A stretch of 55,000 nt of DNA, from assembly GCA_012295275.1 (NCBI GenBank), contig CM022678.1:2231686-2286685 (forward strand), read 5' to 3'. Under the pieces are notes generated by a model. The model was not told the DNA's origin. It worked only from the letters and a program-made list of their open reading frames with translations, and searched no databases. Shown piece by piece: positions 12,577-24,089 of this stretch. The stretch comes from Chrysomallon squamiferum (taxonomy: Eukaryota > Mollusca > Gastropoda > Neomphalida > Peltospiridae). Position 1 is the stretch's first letter. Each line of letters begins with the position of its first letter. The translations under genes and the position numbers were made by a program.

Positions 12577-13079
12577 TGGCACTGTTACACTGTGACAACG
12601 TACGTACAGCAGCCGTCAGCGAGAATAGATTTGACGTAGTTGTGATTAAAAATGTGATTGTCAACGTCATTCAGTAATGACTTAGACTGGTTTCTAGTGA
12701 TTAGTCGATACCAGTAAATAACCATTCTTACGTTTACAGTACACTTACTGACATCAAATTCTTCATTTAATAAGTACAATGGTGTACATTTCCTTAAAAC
12801 TCGTAACAGTTTTATCAATTGGTTACGTAAATTTTCCATTCATGACAGAATTTTCAAATCCCCTAATGTCGCTACTGTATAATAGAACTGGTGAAACCAT
12901 GTAGTGAAATATTTTTAATTGACACTGTATGGAAATAATGTTGCATCTTCTCTGCCGTAGAATGAAATACAGAGTCTTCAGTATTTGTCTTTGTAACATG
13001 TTCCTTGACTTAGTAAATCTATTTAACTTGTGAAAAGTAATACCAAGATACTTGTAGCTTTCTACATTATCAAGCATTG
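12577..13079 (-). mobile_element. Non-LTR retrotransposon fragment (RT C-terminus)
   Basis: On the reverse strand two frames (13077-12823 and 12839-12585) overlap at a frameshift. Read together they give the typical post-catalytic region of a mollusc LINE reverse transcriptase: VESYKYLGITF, then a Q-rich helical stretch, then SPVLLYSSDIRGFEN, then LRKCTPLYLLNEE and VRMVIYWYRLI. The catalytic F/Y-x-D-D is not present. The fragment is truncated at both ends, so it is a dead copy. At its 5' end it abuts a T run (13081-13102) and then an ankyrin pseudogene on the plus strand. Confidence 0.82.
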
Positions 13080-13118
13080 ATTTTTTTTTTTTTTTTTTTT
13101 TTGTTATTTGTAATCTTT

Positions 13119-13575
13119 ATTGCTGATGTTAATTCTGTAAACAGTGAGGGAAAAACTCCACGTCATGAAGCTGTAAAAGCAGTGACACACAGAAAGGAAG
13201 TAGCTTTGTTGTCCCTTGAAAATGGTGCCGATACTGACATAACAGATAAACAAAAGAATTCAGCACTGCACATAGCATCTCAAATTGACCAGAAGTATTA
13301 TTATATAAGGTGCTGATGAAAATTCAACAGGCAGTGATAATAACTCTGTTTTACCCCAGGAAGCTAAACATGGAAATATAGAACGTTAATGTAAATATTA
13401 AAAACAGTCGAGGTGAAACTCCTCTTTTTACAGCTGTTAAGTGTCAACAGAACAAAGTAATTTTGTATTAACTGGAACATGGATCCAATCTTAATGTAAG
13501 AGACAATGATAACAATTCTGTTTTACGTCTAGCAGCTAAATGTGGAAAACTAAAACTTTTGAGAGCTTTGCTTAC
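13119..13575 (+). pseudogene. Decayed ankyrin-repeat exon (relic STAND paralogue)
   Basis: Positions 13120-13290 closely match 23419-23590 of the intact gene (HEAVKAVTHRKEVALL, then TDKQKNS). After that come frameshifts, deletions and stops (for example TTA to TAA in the 'YLLEHG' segment at about 13470), though ETPLFTA, NNSVLR and LAAK pieces are still readable. The next 150 bp match the 3' flank of the main gene (28390-28540), with about 1 kb missing between. This is therefore the tail of an older neighbouring copy that lost its NTPase part. It stands just upstream of the promoter of the surviving gene. Confidence 0.88.
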
Positions 13576-13611
13576 AATCCTCTTAGGATAGTTTGAACAA
13601 TAGATTAACAA

Positions 13612-13750
13612 TTTTATTTAAAATTATTTTGAGGAGTATACTGGACTTTAAATTACATTGAATGATTGTATTGTACATATATGTTGATTCTTTTGATTTT
13701 GTTGATATTTCTTTCCTTGCAGAAATAATTTTGTTATTGGAATTTAATTG
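13612..13750 (+). repeat. 3'-flank repeat shared with the STAND locus
   Basis: The block (TTTTGAGGA-TATA-CTGGACTTTAAATTACATTGAATGAT ... TTTCCTTGCAGAAAT) recurs at 28390-28500 and, more diverged, at 28700-28800. It marks 3' sequence of the ankyrin gene family. Confidence 0.75.
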
Positions 13751-14422
13751 TTGTTGTTGTTGTTGTTATTATTTATTTATTTATTATTGTTTATATATAT
13801 AGATACATTGTTATCATCAAATAATGTAGAATGTGAATTTAGTAGATGTGAGGTAGTTTGTTTAATTGCATTCGAAAGATTTTTCTTATGAACGAGAGAA
13901 AGACGTAAATTTAAAATGTTTATTTCATTTCTGTTTTCATTCTGAACACGATATTATTATCTGTTATAATCGTTGGTGTAGTCCAACCCGCTGTCCCGCT
14001 CTATTTGTCATTCTGACTTCGTCCTGAAACCAGTTTAAATAAATGTGTGACCTAGAACGAACTGCAGTTAGAAGTACACAGACAAGTTTAAACATGAGAT
14101 ATCTGCGTGTTAGTCTTGTGACATTTATTCAGATTATAGGTAGAAAATTGTAACAAAAATACAACTCTTAAGAAGATAAATAAAATTTAAAAAAATTAGT
14201 AATATAATAAATAAATAAATAAATAAAGAAGGAAAGAAAGAAGCAGAAATTGTCGGCCATTATTAGATTAGTTGACAGGAGTATTAAATTTTAATTCGTT
14301 TGTTTGTTTACTTACTTTCCAAATTAATTGTGAGAGGTTTGCATGTTAGCGATGTGACTTATTATTGTTTTATGTATAAAATTATAACAAGTCATCCAAA
14401 AAGAAACTCAGATGAAATGAAA

Positions 14423-14457
<35 letters not shown>

Positions 14458-14460
14458 AAA

Positions 14461-14495
<35 letters not shown>

Positions 14496-14560
14496 GAAAT
14501 AAAATGTAAAATAAAAATAAATAAATAAGAACTGATTTGTACAGCAGTAGACAAAGTAAT
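13751..14560. other. Spacer before promoter block 1
   Basis: AT-rich, with (AAAT)n arrays at 14205-14230 and 14415-14460 and a long A run at 14462-14490. Similar (AAAT)n arrays precede the other two promoter blocks. No gene was seen. Confidence 0.5.
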
Positions 14561-14714
14561 ACACTGCGCGCAAACCTGTGACGTGTCTCATCTTATTAAA
14601 AAAAATATCACGTGATGTGTCTTGGCGGGCGATTCACAGATCGAGCAGACGGCGTAGAATTTGTGTCAGTTTGTTAATAATAAGATTCCGGTGTTACTTG
14701 GATTTCTACTATAG
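14561..14714 (+). promoter_or_regulatory. Promoter and 5' untranslated exon, STAND locus 1
   Basis: This roughly 150-bp block is conserved at 42508-42656 and 54774-54926. It contains GTGACGTGTC, ATATCACGTGA (E-box palindrome 14608-14615), GATTCACAGA-CGAGCAGACGGC and GTGTCAGTTYGTTA, and ends in AG|GTAGGC (donor at 14715). The distance from the E-box to the donor is 107-109 bp in all three copies. No conserved reading frame crosses it. I read it as core promoter plus non-coding first exon of the gene whose first coding exon is at 19507. The transcription start is not determined. Confidence 0.6.
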
Positions 14715-14737
14715 GTAGGCCAAACTTAAACTATACT

Positions 14738-16490
14738 CTTTTTAGCAGTGACTGTTGATTGTTTATTTCAAATTTAAAATTCAAAACTTTCAATGGGAAA
14801 GCCGAACTCTCACGTCCGAAACTCGGCTTTTGTTTCAGTTTTCGATTAAAACTTAAAAGCTAAAAGCAATTATGAACTAATAAAATTACAATATTTCTAT
14901 TTATCTAATTATTTTTTTGCATTGTTGTATTTGTTCGTAACTGTTAATGCCCGCATTGATAATACAGGAAAACAAACAGCCAGTATATTTTAAGGAAGTA
15001 TGCAGGAAGGTTTTGTCTGCATTGCGCATCAGTGACTGTCTTTTCGGCTGTATTAACTGGCCATTAAATAGCATGGACCAAATATTTTTTTTAAAATAAA
15101 AATAGGAAACTCATTGTTTGCATACATAATCGTACATGTTTTAGAAGTTCAATGCTTTTTGTTTTAATGAAAAAGAGTGAAAATTTAATTTTTAATAATT
15201 ATTTTTATAAGGTCGGTTGACGGATCTGTAATTTTTTTTTTTTTTTTTTTCTAAAATTTCTGTAGAAAAACTGATTCAAGCGTTATAATGAATGAATCAC
15301 GGCAATCATTCAAATAACATGTGATCAATTTGCTTTTTACATGTAAATACGACCTCTAATGCATTAAAACTGGAAATAAATAAATAAATAAATAAATAAA
15401 TAAATATATATATAAAAAAATTATAATGGTTTCAAGTATCGTTTTACAACTTCGTATTCAGAACTGTCTGCTATGGAGTTTTAGCAGAGTAACGTATCCA
15501 CATTATGATACCTAATGAGAATAGTCGTCTTCATATTCACGCGCCAGTGTCTGTGAAAATTATTTATTTTATTTTATTTTATTATTTTATAATGATTTAT
15601 ATTAAAAAAAAAAAAAAAAAGTTTCGATCTTGGCAGCAATTTTTACTCAATAAGAGACTTCTATATATACGAGGCATTGATTAAATGACATATTTCTTCA
15701 AATTATTTTTAATAATACATGTATAATTGATTGCATCATGAAGGCATACGTATTTAAAAGTTTCCGTAAACTCACGGACATTTTTAAACTTCCAGATTAA
15801 ATTATTTAGCGTCCGTTTTTCAAATTTTTTTAATGATTTACACTGATAAAGGTTAAGGATGGTTGTTGATATTACCAAACCATGATGTCACGCGCCTTTT
15901 CTAATTACTTTTTCAACGTAATCAACCTTTTCAAACTGGATTATTTTTGTGTAAATGCGTGCATAATTAACTGAAATTATAATGCGGAATAAGATTAATG
16001 TATTAACTTTTGTAATTGTCAATGATCCCCCCCTTTTCAGAACCCAGCAGAAATGAACACTGAGGTATTGTTTGTACCCATTAAATCGGCGAAATTTCTT
16101 GATGCTTTTTTCTGTGACGTAGTTTGTGCCGTTAGGAGTTATCGTTCCTGTGGATCCATGATCAATGTTAAAATAAGGGTTCAGTCATCTCAAAAAGTAG
16201 GCGATCGAGGCCGAAATAATTTTGTAAATGTTTGAGAATGAAACGTTTATTATTAAAAGTTAATGGTTTCGCTGTCGTTAACTTTTAAAATAAAAAAGTC
16301 TGAGCTTCGATTTCCGGTCCAAGACGCAGCCCGGTTTTTATGTTACGTGAACCACGTAATTTAAAATGACAGAATGTTGCTAAATGTTACATCACAAGAC
16401 AAGAATATAAACCTTCTTATTATTTTTCACTGAATAAAACAACTATTAAACAGTAATGATCATGATAAATTATTGTAATTATTGCAGAAC
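14738..16490 (+). repeat. Intron-1 segment, duplicated at 38222-38880
   Basis: Two blocks, 14738-15070 and 16163-16490, align collinearly to 38222-38545 and 38556-38880. The 1.1 kb between them is missing from the right-hand copy. Shared landmarks are TGACTGTTGAYTG, ACTCGGCTTT-GTTTCAGTTTT, CCCGCATTGATAA, GAGGCCGAAATAATTTTGTAAATG and GTCCAAG-CGCAGCCC. Short frames here (15681-15878 and 16053-16235) show no domain. Confidence 0.8.
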
Positions 16491-18689
16491 ACGTTTTAAA
16501 AGCACGAAACAACTTTTGAACATCTTAATGTTTTATTAATGTTTTATTATTATTATTATTATTATTATTTTATTATTATTATTGTATAATATCACTTTTA
16601 TCAGTAAGGTAATTAATTTAATTCCGTCACAATAACAAACCAGTGTTGAGTTAACTTAAACTTTTTAAAGCCCAGTGCACTAAACTGTTAACAGGAATTC
16701 ATATTTCCAAAACAAAAGAACAAGTCGTATAAGGACTTAACATCTTTTATTTTATAAATGGAAAGTTCAAGAAAAAACTAATTAAAGTTCTGAGTAAATT
16801 CAAAGAATAAAAATGTTAATTGTTCAGTCCACTGAAGAAAATTTCAAGTTGATTTATCTGAATTATTTTACGCTTTCAATATATTTTCAAAGTAAAAAAG
16901 TTCACAGATCCAAAATGTTTATCATTGATTGATGACTTCTCAAACAAGAACGAGCAAACGAATGCAAAAAAATGAAAGTACGCCAGACATTGACAACGCT
17001 CCATTAAATAAAGAAATGTATGTGATCCGACTTTCCGTTAATTGAAAAATTACATGTAAGATGACACCAAACAAAACAGAAACTTTCAGATATGCAGAGC
17101 GTTGTGAGAAGAAGGCTTGTTCTCCTCCGTTAAGAATTAAAAGTGGTGTCTTTAAACAATATGTAGAGAATTAACTGACAACGTGTTTACTACAAAACAA
17201 ACCTGCAAAGCTGGACCAAACCACGCCTTGAAAGGTCAAATAATTAGAAAAAAAAAAAAAAAATGTTGCGAAAATGTAATACCAGTTACTTAATTAATGT
17301 CTGCAGCATGGAAAATGAAAACAAGTCATGTACAAACTAATTTAATATAGGCCGTTTTCAAGATATATATATATATATATATATTTACAGATAATTTCTT
17401 TATATATTTAAAAAGGTTTTTCTAATTAAATATACATGTATTTAATAATATAAGAAATTATTTGTAAAAGATTTTTAATTATGTAAATGTATTAAAATTT
17501 GAATACTGTATTATTTACAGATGTTTGTCAAGATGACAGCTGCCAACCATAGCAGAGAGGAAGTGTGTCTGTACATTAACATGAAATCATGAAGTGATCA
17601 AGATTTGGAATGGAGAATGTAGCAGACTACTGAAAGCTGAAAGCTACAAATTCTCAAAGTGTGTTTATAGAAGCAGACACAATGAATAAAAAAATGATCA
17701 TGTACAACATGTGACAGCATCATCCTGATTTGAAGTATTTATAACTATTTTATAATTATTTGTTCCAAACATAAAAAGTTAACTGAGTTCATATGTTGTA
17801 TTAAATACGTAATACATTTTAAAGAATTGTAATTTAAGAATCAAATTGAATACAAATAAATATGAACAATTATAACTGAAAGTGTGGTCTACTGAAAAAC
17901 TCAGTGTTAAATTATCTAGATGTTTTCAAACTTAACACAAAAGAGTGACATCTGCTCTAAATCCTTTGTACTATTTACCTGGAAAATGTTGAGCATCTAG
18001 GAATATTTATGACTAATAAAACAAGTGTTGCAAAGGCTGGTAAATAAACTGAGAAAAGTGAATTTGTTTTGTAATAGCAAGCCACTGGCAATAAGAAAAT
18101 GGAACAAATATGTTAGACTTCAGATTCTTTTACATCACAACATTATCACATACTCACATATCATTTCAAAATAATTTGCAGAGTTCATAAAACATTGAAC
18201 ATGTTTCTTTGAGTCTCAGATTACATCTGTGGTTAAATGTTCAATAACAAGAAAACTGCTACATGGTTCTGTGTGACTGACTACACTGTTACTGTCCTCC
18301 CTGTATTTACATTTTTATTTTGTGGGAGTGGCAGCTACTGTGATCCAAATAATGCTGAAAATGTGCCCAAGGTGATTCAGATCTGTACTCATGACTGACC
18401 AAGACAGAATTGTTACATCTTTGTTTTGCTCTCTTTCAGAGGTGTTAAGTTAAATATTTAAAGCTGGTAGATGAACATACTGCAGTTTCAGAAAATAACA
18501 TGGAGACATTGATACACTGACCTGTCACAGTGAAATCAGTTGTAACTGTCATTCAGAAACATGGAACATCATTCTGTTGTTAATCATCACAAAATTGTAA
18601 TTACTTGTGACATGTTGTTACTTGTATATTTTCTCCAGATGTAAATTAGTGATATTTTCATTTGTATCATTTAGATCACATAATTTACT
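16491..18689. other. Intron/5' region of STAND locus 1
   Basis: AT-rich, with poly-A at 17250-17263 and (TA)n at 17361-17385. Segment 17420-17555 (TATTTACAG then AAGATGACAGCTGCCAAC) resembles 45880-45985 in locus 2. A 23-codon frame follows that acceptor (17521-17592) and could be an upstream ORF in a non-coding exon. GACCAAGACAGAATTGT at about 18395 matches 46005. No confident gene. Confidence 0.45.
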
Positions 18690-19260
18690 ATAGTAAGAGT
18701 ATAATTGAAACTATTCCGATAATATCTATACATTTTATTTTTTATAATTTAATGCAAATGACAAGACTAATACTATAATTTAGTTGTTACTAATTATTCT
18801 AATAGTTATTATATTTATTTCAAAACTAATATATAATTTAGTACACCATTATGATAATTATTATATTTACTACAGTTGACAAAACTAAGATATTATTAAG
18901 AATAAGTAATGAATTTATTATATTTACTAGAAAACAAAAATGTTACTTTGCATAACTATTCTGATAATTAGTAGATTTATTACAAACCTAAGATATATCT
19001 TAGAATAATTATTGTGATCATTATTGTATTACAAAACTAATATATATCTTAACATAGCTTTTGTGATAGTTATTTTTACTGCAAAACTAAGATATAACTT
19101 AGAATAATGTGTGATAATTATTATATTTATTATAAAACTAAGATAATTATTACATGTATTACAAAACTAAGGTGAATATTATAATAGTTATTATATTTAC
19201 AATAAAGCAGAGTATAATCTATGTGTTACTATTGTGATAATTATTTTATAGACATAATTT
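18690..19260 (+). repeat. AT-rich minisatellite in STAND locus 1
   Basis: A repeated, imperfect unit of about 60 bp built from CAAAACTAA-ATATAA-TTAG, then AATAATTATTGTGATAATTATTATATTTA. A related array lies at the collinear position in locus 2 (46265-46850), so it pre-dates the duplication. Confidence 0.65.
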
Positions 19261-19506
19261 AGTACTGCATTTGAGGAAACATCACTTGTTGTTTATGAGA
19301 AAGAGTAAACTGTGAAATGACACCAGTAGGTTATTTCTGTTTCTTTCTCTTTTTCCTTTCTTTTTTCTTTAGTTTTGGTTGTCTGAACTTTCCTTAATCT
19401 TATGTCTGACCCCATATAACAGTGAATACAATGTATTTTTAATAAAACATTTATTTTCCTTCTTCTATTATAAAAATCATTAAATTATATTTACAGCTCA
19501 GCCAGT

Positions 19507-19567
19507 ATGGATGACATGACAGAGAATTCACAAATTTCATCTAACGTCACAGATGTTTCTGCAGAAA
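19507..19567 (+). CDS. nSTAND3-ankyrin gene, first coding exon
   Basis: After a TATATTTACAG acceptor (exon from 19497), ATG at 19507 opens MDDMTENSQISSNV, a 20-residue polar N-terminus. The exon ends with one base over at A|GTATGA. That phase matches the next exon at 19958. No signal peptide is visible, so the product is presumed cytosolic. The matching segment in locus 2 (46915-46975) keeps the donor but no usable ATG. Start choice rests on this being the only in-frame ATG that splices into the downstream chain. Confidence 0.65.
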
Positions 19568-19957
19568 GTATGACAAAGTTATTTATATCTTTAATAATGA
19601 AGGTTTTCTATTCCTGTTTACATTTTATTTATTTATTTATTTTGTTGTTTTTTTTGTACTTTTTTTGAAAAATGAAACTTTTTTGTTTTATTTTCCTAAT
19701 AAATTAACAATTCAAACATTTTGGTCTTGTTTTTTTTTTCAGTATACACACTTGTTATTTTTTGATTGCATAATTAGTTAACAATTTTAAGTACATTTTT
19801 AAAACATATATTTTTATGGTTAAGACAAATTGTATTAATACTTTATGCTGTCATGTCTCTTCATGTAGAAAAGAATATTTTTAGAAATTATAAATTGTTA
19901 ATTTAAATACTTTTTTTTTTTATCTTTAATTTTTTTTCTTTTACTCTGTTGACAAAG

Positions 19958-20074
19958 ATACTGGAAGAATACAACCAGTGGTAGAACACAATGTAAATAT
20001 CAGCACAGTTCTGAATTACCAGAATGTATCTAATAACAGGAATGTTGTATTTGGAAATCAAGTTATTAAAATCA
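19958..20074 (+). CDS. nSTAND3-ankyrin gene, exon 2 (amyloid-like motif)
   Basis: A 117-nt exon, phase 1 on both sides, between CTGTTGACAAAG and A|GTAAGT. It encodes 39 residues rich in Asn and beta-branched residues: an HNVNISTVLNYQNV stretch, then NNRNVVFGNQVIKI. The V-x-F-G-N-x-V-I pattern recalls RHIM-type and fungal NLR amyloid signalling motifs, though its spacing is not canonical. The intron that follows begins GTAAGTTAAAAACTGAAAG and is homologous to the introns between the array exons at 47.5-50.3 kb. This exon therefore belongs to the same modular family. The longer frame (19978-20340) that reads on into the intron is an artefact. Confidence 0.75.
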
Positions 20075-20731
20075 GTAAGTTAAAAACTGAAAGCTTTCTT
20101 TTCACTACATGTTTAATAAATAACAGAATACATATTACAGTAGTCATACATTTCTGTCAGTGCGACCTGAACAACATTGAAACATGCTCATACATACACA
20201 GACACAGTACATACAAAGATATGTACATGTATAACCACTTAACACACAGAACATGTACCTACACATACATGCATGCAGACAAGCATTACTACATACAAAA
20301 AATATTCAGACAGAGACACAGTGTACGTTTGTTAAAGTGACCGAGATTTTCTTAAACTATTAATATAACTCAATATGAATTAAACAGAAGTATATGCCAG
20401 TCATTATTATCACATGTAAATACTTAAATATAGTGAAAAGTACATGTAACAACAACAGCTACAACAATAATATCAACAAGAAACAATAAACATTAGTCAT
20501 AAGAACCAAAGAACCAGACGTTTTGATCGTAGTAAGAGTGAATAATATAAAATAAATAATAAAGATGTTATAATATTATTTACATGTTATATATTATTAA
20601 ATGCAATACTAATGTTAAGTTTATTGTTTCATGAATAAAATGAAAACTAATTCTACAGATCAATTTAATTATTCTCTTTTACTCATCATCAATAATAAAA
20701 ACTTACTTGTTTTATTTTTATATTATTTCAG

Positions 20732-20764
20732 CAAAAATTGATGGACGATCATCGAATATCAAAG
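20732..20764 (+). CDS. nSTAND3-ankyrin gene, exon 3 (33-nt micro-exon)
   Basis: A 33-nt exon between a TTATTTCAG acceptor and a G|GTATAT donor, phase 1 on both sides. It encodes TKIDGRSSNIK across the split codons and keeps the frame open into exon 4. The support is the phase fit and good splice signals. Skipping it would also keep the frame, so it could be alternative. Confidence 0.6.
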
Positions 20765-21030
20765 GTATATTATCATTTGAATAGTTTTCAAAGATAATCA
20801 TAAATAACAAGATAATTATATCATTACTTTTACACCATGTAAAATTGTGACATCTTACTATCATAATTAAATTATGATGAACTACAATACGACAACAAAC
20901 TATTGCATTTTACTTTAAAAAAAAATCAGATCTGGTGACCAATTAAAAATTATATTATTTATATTTAAATGGTAAATATATGCTCTAAACAATTAATAAT
21001 AGATGTTAATTTTTTGATGTTGTGATGCAG

Positions 21031-24000
21031 AGTCTACCAGGTCAGTGTTAAACTCAGTTGACAGACGTGTCTATGTTGAAAGAAGAGCAGAGAAAAGAGG
21101 TGTAGAACTTTTGAAGAAGCATGGTGTTGTGATTGTAGTAGGTTGTCCAGGTTCAGGAAAGACAACTCTTGCTTTGAGTATGATGAGAGAGATAGAAAAT
21201 GAAGAAAAAAGAGAATCTTACTTGCTGACTCATCACTATGAATTCAGTGACATCTCTCTATCTGGAAATAAGAAGTGTGTTGTTCTCATTGATGATATAT
21301 TTGGTAATACTAATCTTGTTTCACATTTTATAGAGTCATGGAAACTGAAATTTCCAAAGATGTGGAATCTTGTTCAGGATGGTACTCTGAAATGTATTAT
21401 TACTTTAAGAAAACAAATATTTTTGAAAGAATTTGGTCTGTTTAATGAGAAACATGTTCTTGATCTGCAGAGTGATGACTGTTGTCTGACTTATGATGAA
21501 AAGGAAAAAATTCTAAACAAATATCTTGAACAAAAGGATGTTCCAATGGATGAAACTGATAAAACCACTGTCATTTACAGTTCATGTACAGAGTTAGCAT
21601 TTCCTCAGGTGTGTGTGTATTATGTTAATTCAAGTGATGCACAGAAAAGAGGAGTTAAGTTTTTTAAAAAACCTGTAGAGTATCTCAGACAAGAGCTGGA
21701 AAATTTGAAAACTGACAAAACTTCACAAATCAACTACCTGGTTCTACTGCTGATCTTATTCCAACAAGGCAGTTTCAGCATTGATTCACTGGACCCTTTT
21801 GAAAATGATTCTGACAGTGTCACAATGAAATTAGTAAGACTGCTTGAGCAAGTCTGTAAAGGTCTAAAAAACACTGGTCTCACAGATATAAAGGCAACTG
21901 CTGATGTAATGTGTGGTACTTATTTGAAGTGTTGTGACAATAAATACACATTTATTCACCAGTCTGTGTTTGACTGTTTGTTTCTGATGTTTTCATCACA
22001 GTTTCCAAAGAAAGCAGCAGAATTGCTAGAAGTGTGTCCTGTCTCCATGTTGTTAGAATATGTTGTGACGCCTGGAGTGTCTAACAAAAGTCACATTACA
22101 ATGACTGTGAGACCTGAATGCTTTGATATCCTTGCTCGCAGATTTACTGACTTGCTGGCATCAGATGCAAGAAAAATTATTTCACATCCATCACTGAAAG
22201 ATGAAATGTTTGTGAAGTATATCGTAGAGGAAAAACACTTTTATGGTAGGTTGTCTGAAATACTGGATAAGAAATTAGATTCATTTTATGTATTTGACAT
22301 ACAGACATGTATAGACACTGTGAATGAAAAAATTGGAAATATTTCACGTCCTTTTGACAATTATTCACATTTTATTGACATGTGTCATTTCCAAGTCAAA
22401 GAATGTAATATAAATTCAACTTCTGTTCCGAGTGATTGCATTGTGTATGGACTAAGAACATTGTCAAGATTTTTCACATCAAAACTGTGTGAAATGCAAT
22501 TAACAGATCAGAAAAAAGAACTTTTGGGTATCTCTTGTTTGTTTGGTGATGAAGATGTTGTGAGAATGTTGTTAAAATCAGGTGTTGTTCCAACATTTGA
22601 TACATTCAGTACAGCTGCTTGTTCAAAAACAGACAATGTTACCATACTCAGAGAATTGTTGAAGTATAAAAAGATGGTAAAACTGGTTCTGTGTTCTCAC
22701 TTGTTACATATTTCAATTTGTTCAGATAATATAAACATTGCCTGTCTGTTGGCTGACATGATAAACAAAGAGAAAAACAACAGTGAAATAAAGCAAGAAG
22801 CTGTGAAACTGTTTTTGGTTAAGTTCCATAGACAAGTAAGACATGAATCAAATAACATGCATTTTGAGCACTTTAAGACTTATAAAGTTGCTGGTGAAAG
22901 CCGTCTTTTCAAGAAACTTGTTACCATTGATATAATAAACAAAATTAAAGACATTGCTATAACTGCTGTTTGTCAGAGTACTTCAGGTGTTATAAAAGAA
23001 ATAGTAAAACTGAAACCTGACTGTTTAAATGATGAGAACAGAGATAAAGTACTTTTAGCAGCAGCAATATGGGGATGCTCTGATACAATGAATTTTCTCA
23101 TTGAACAGAGATGTATTGACACAGATAAGAACAACTGGAAGAAAAGTGAACTACTGAAAGTTGCAGTGATGTTTAACAGTGTAGATGTTGTTCAGTGTCT
23201 TCTTGATAAAGGAGCTGATCCAAATGCGAATGTAGCTGTTAACAAGGAATTAACTGAACACTTTGAAGAGGAAATTAGATTAAAACTGTGGCATGATTTA
23301 GAAAATAATCTGAACTTGTTGTTTAAAGTTGAACCTAGTCTGTTGCCTTCAGACTCACCCCTCCACATTTCAGTTCTGCGTGGTGACTTAGATATATTAA
23401 CATCACTGATAAAGAGAAATTCTGATGTTAATGCACTAAACAGTGAGGGAGAAACTCCACTTCATGAAGCTGTGAAAGCAGTGACACACAGAAAGGAAGT
23501 AGCTTTGTTGTTACTGCAAAATGGTGCTGATATTAACATAACAGATAAACAAAAGAATTCAACATTGCACATAGCTTGTCAAATTCACATAGATGTAGTG
23601 AAAGAAGTAACAAAAAGGGGTGTTGAAATAAATGCAATTAACTCTGAAGGGGAAACTCCTCTTTTTTTATCCTTACACTATGACAGACCAGAAATAGTGT
23701 CATACTTATTAAGACAAGGAGCTGATACTAATTTAACAGACAAAGATAACAATTCTGTTTTACACATAGCAGCTGAGAATGGAAATATAAAAATTGTGAC
23801 AGCACTGATTGAAAAAGGTGTTGATGTGAATATTAAAAACAGCAGAGGTAAAACTCCTCTTCTTTTAGCTGTGTATTCCTTCATATTTCATTTTAGGAAA
23901 AATCAAAGCTTTTACTCTGGTTTGCCTAAAGTAGTTTTGTATTTACTAGAACATGGAGCTGATCCTAATTTAACAGACAATGATAACAATTCAGTTTTCC

Positions 24001-24089
24001 ACCTAGCAGCTAAAGAAGGAAATATAGAAATTGTGACAGCACTGATTGAAAAAGGTGTTGATGTTAATATCAAAAACAGAAGAAGGTGA
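21031..24089 (+). CDS. nSTAND3 P-loop NTPase with ankyrin repeats (5' part)
   Basis: The large exon starts after a GATGCAG acceptor and reads ESTRS-VLNSVDRR in phase with exon 3. Numbering from codon 21045, GCPGSGKTT (33-41) is the Walker A loop, CVVLIDDIFG (78-87) the Walker B, and a conserved Arg in IITLRKQIF (118-126) a likely sensor. A helical/winged-helix region follows (TSQINYLVLLLILF), then FIHQSVFDCLFLMF, as in the nSTAND3 class of STAND NTPases. Divergent ankyrin-like helices run from about 22,520. Regular 33-residue ankyrin repeats run from 23,351. STAND proteins are nucleotide-switched oligomerising receptors, and the repeats usually sense the ligand. The frame stops at 24087 only because of one extra A in AGAAGAAGG; without it, it continues to 26,709. 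The full protein would be about 1,960 residues. Confidence 0.85.

Noticed and set aside
19978-20340. A 120-codon frame overlapping exon 2
   Set aside because: It reads through a GTAAGT donor into intron sequence that is shared with the introns of the locus 2 array. The exon ends at 20074.
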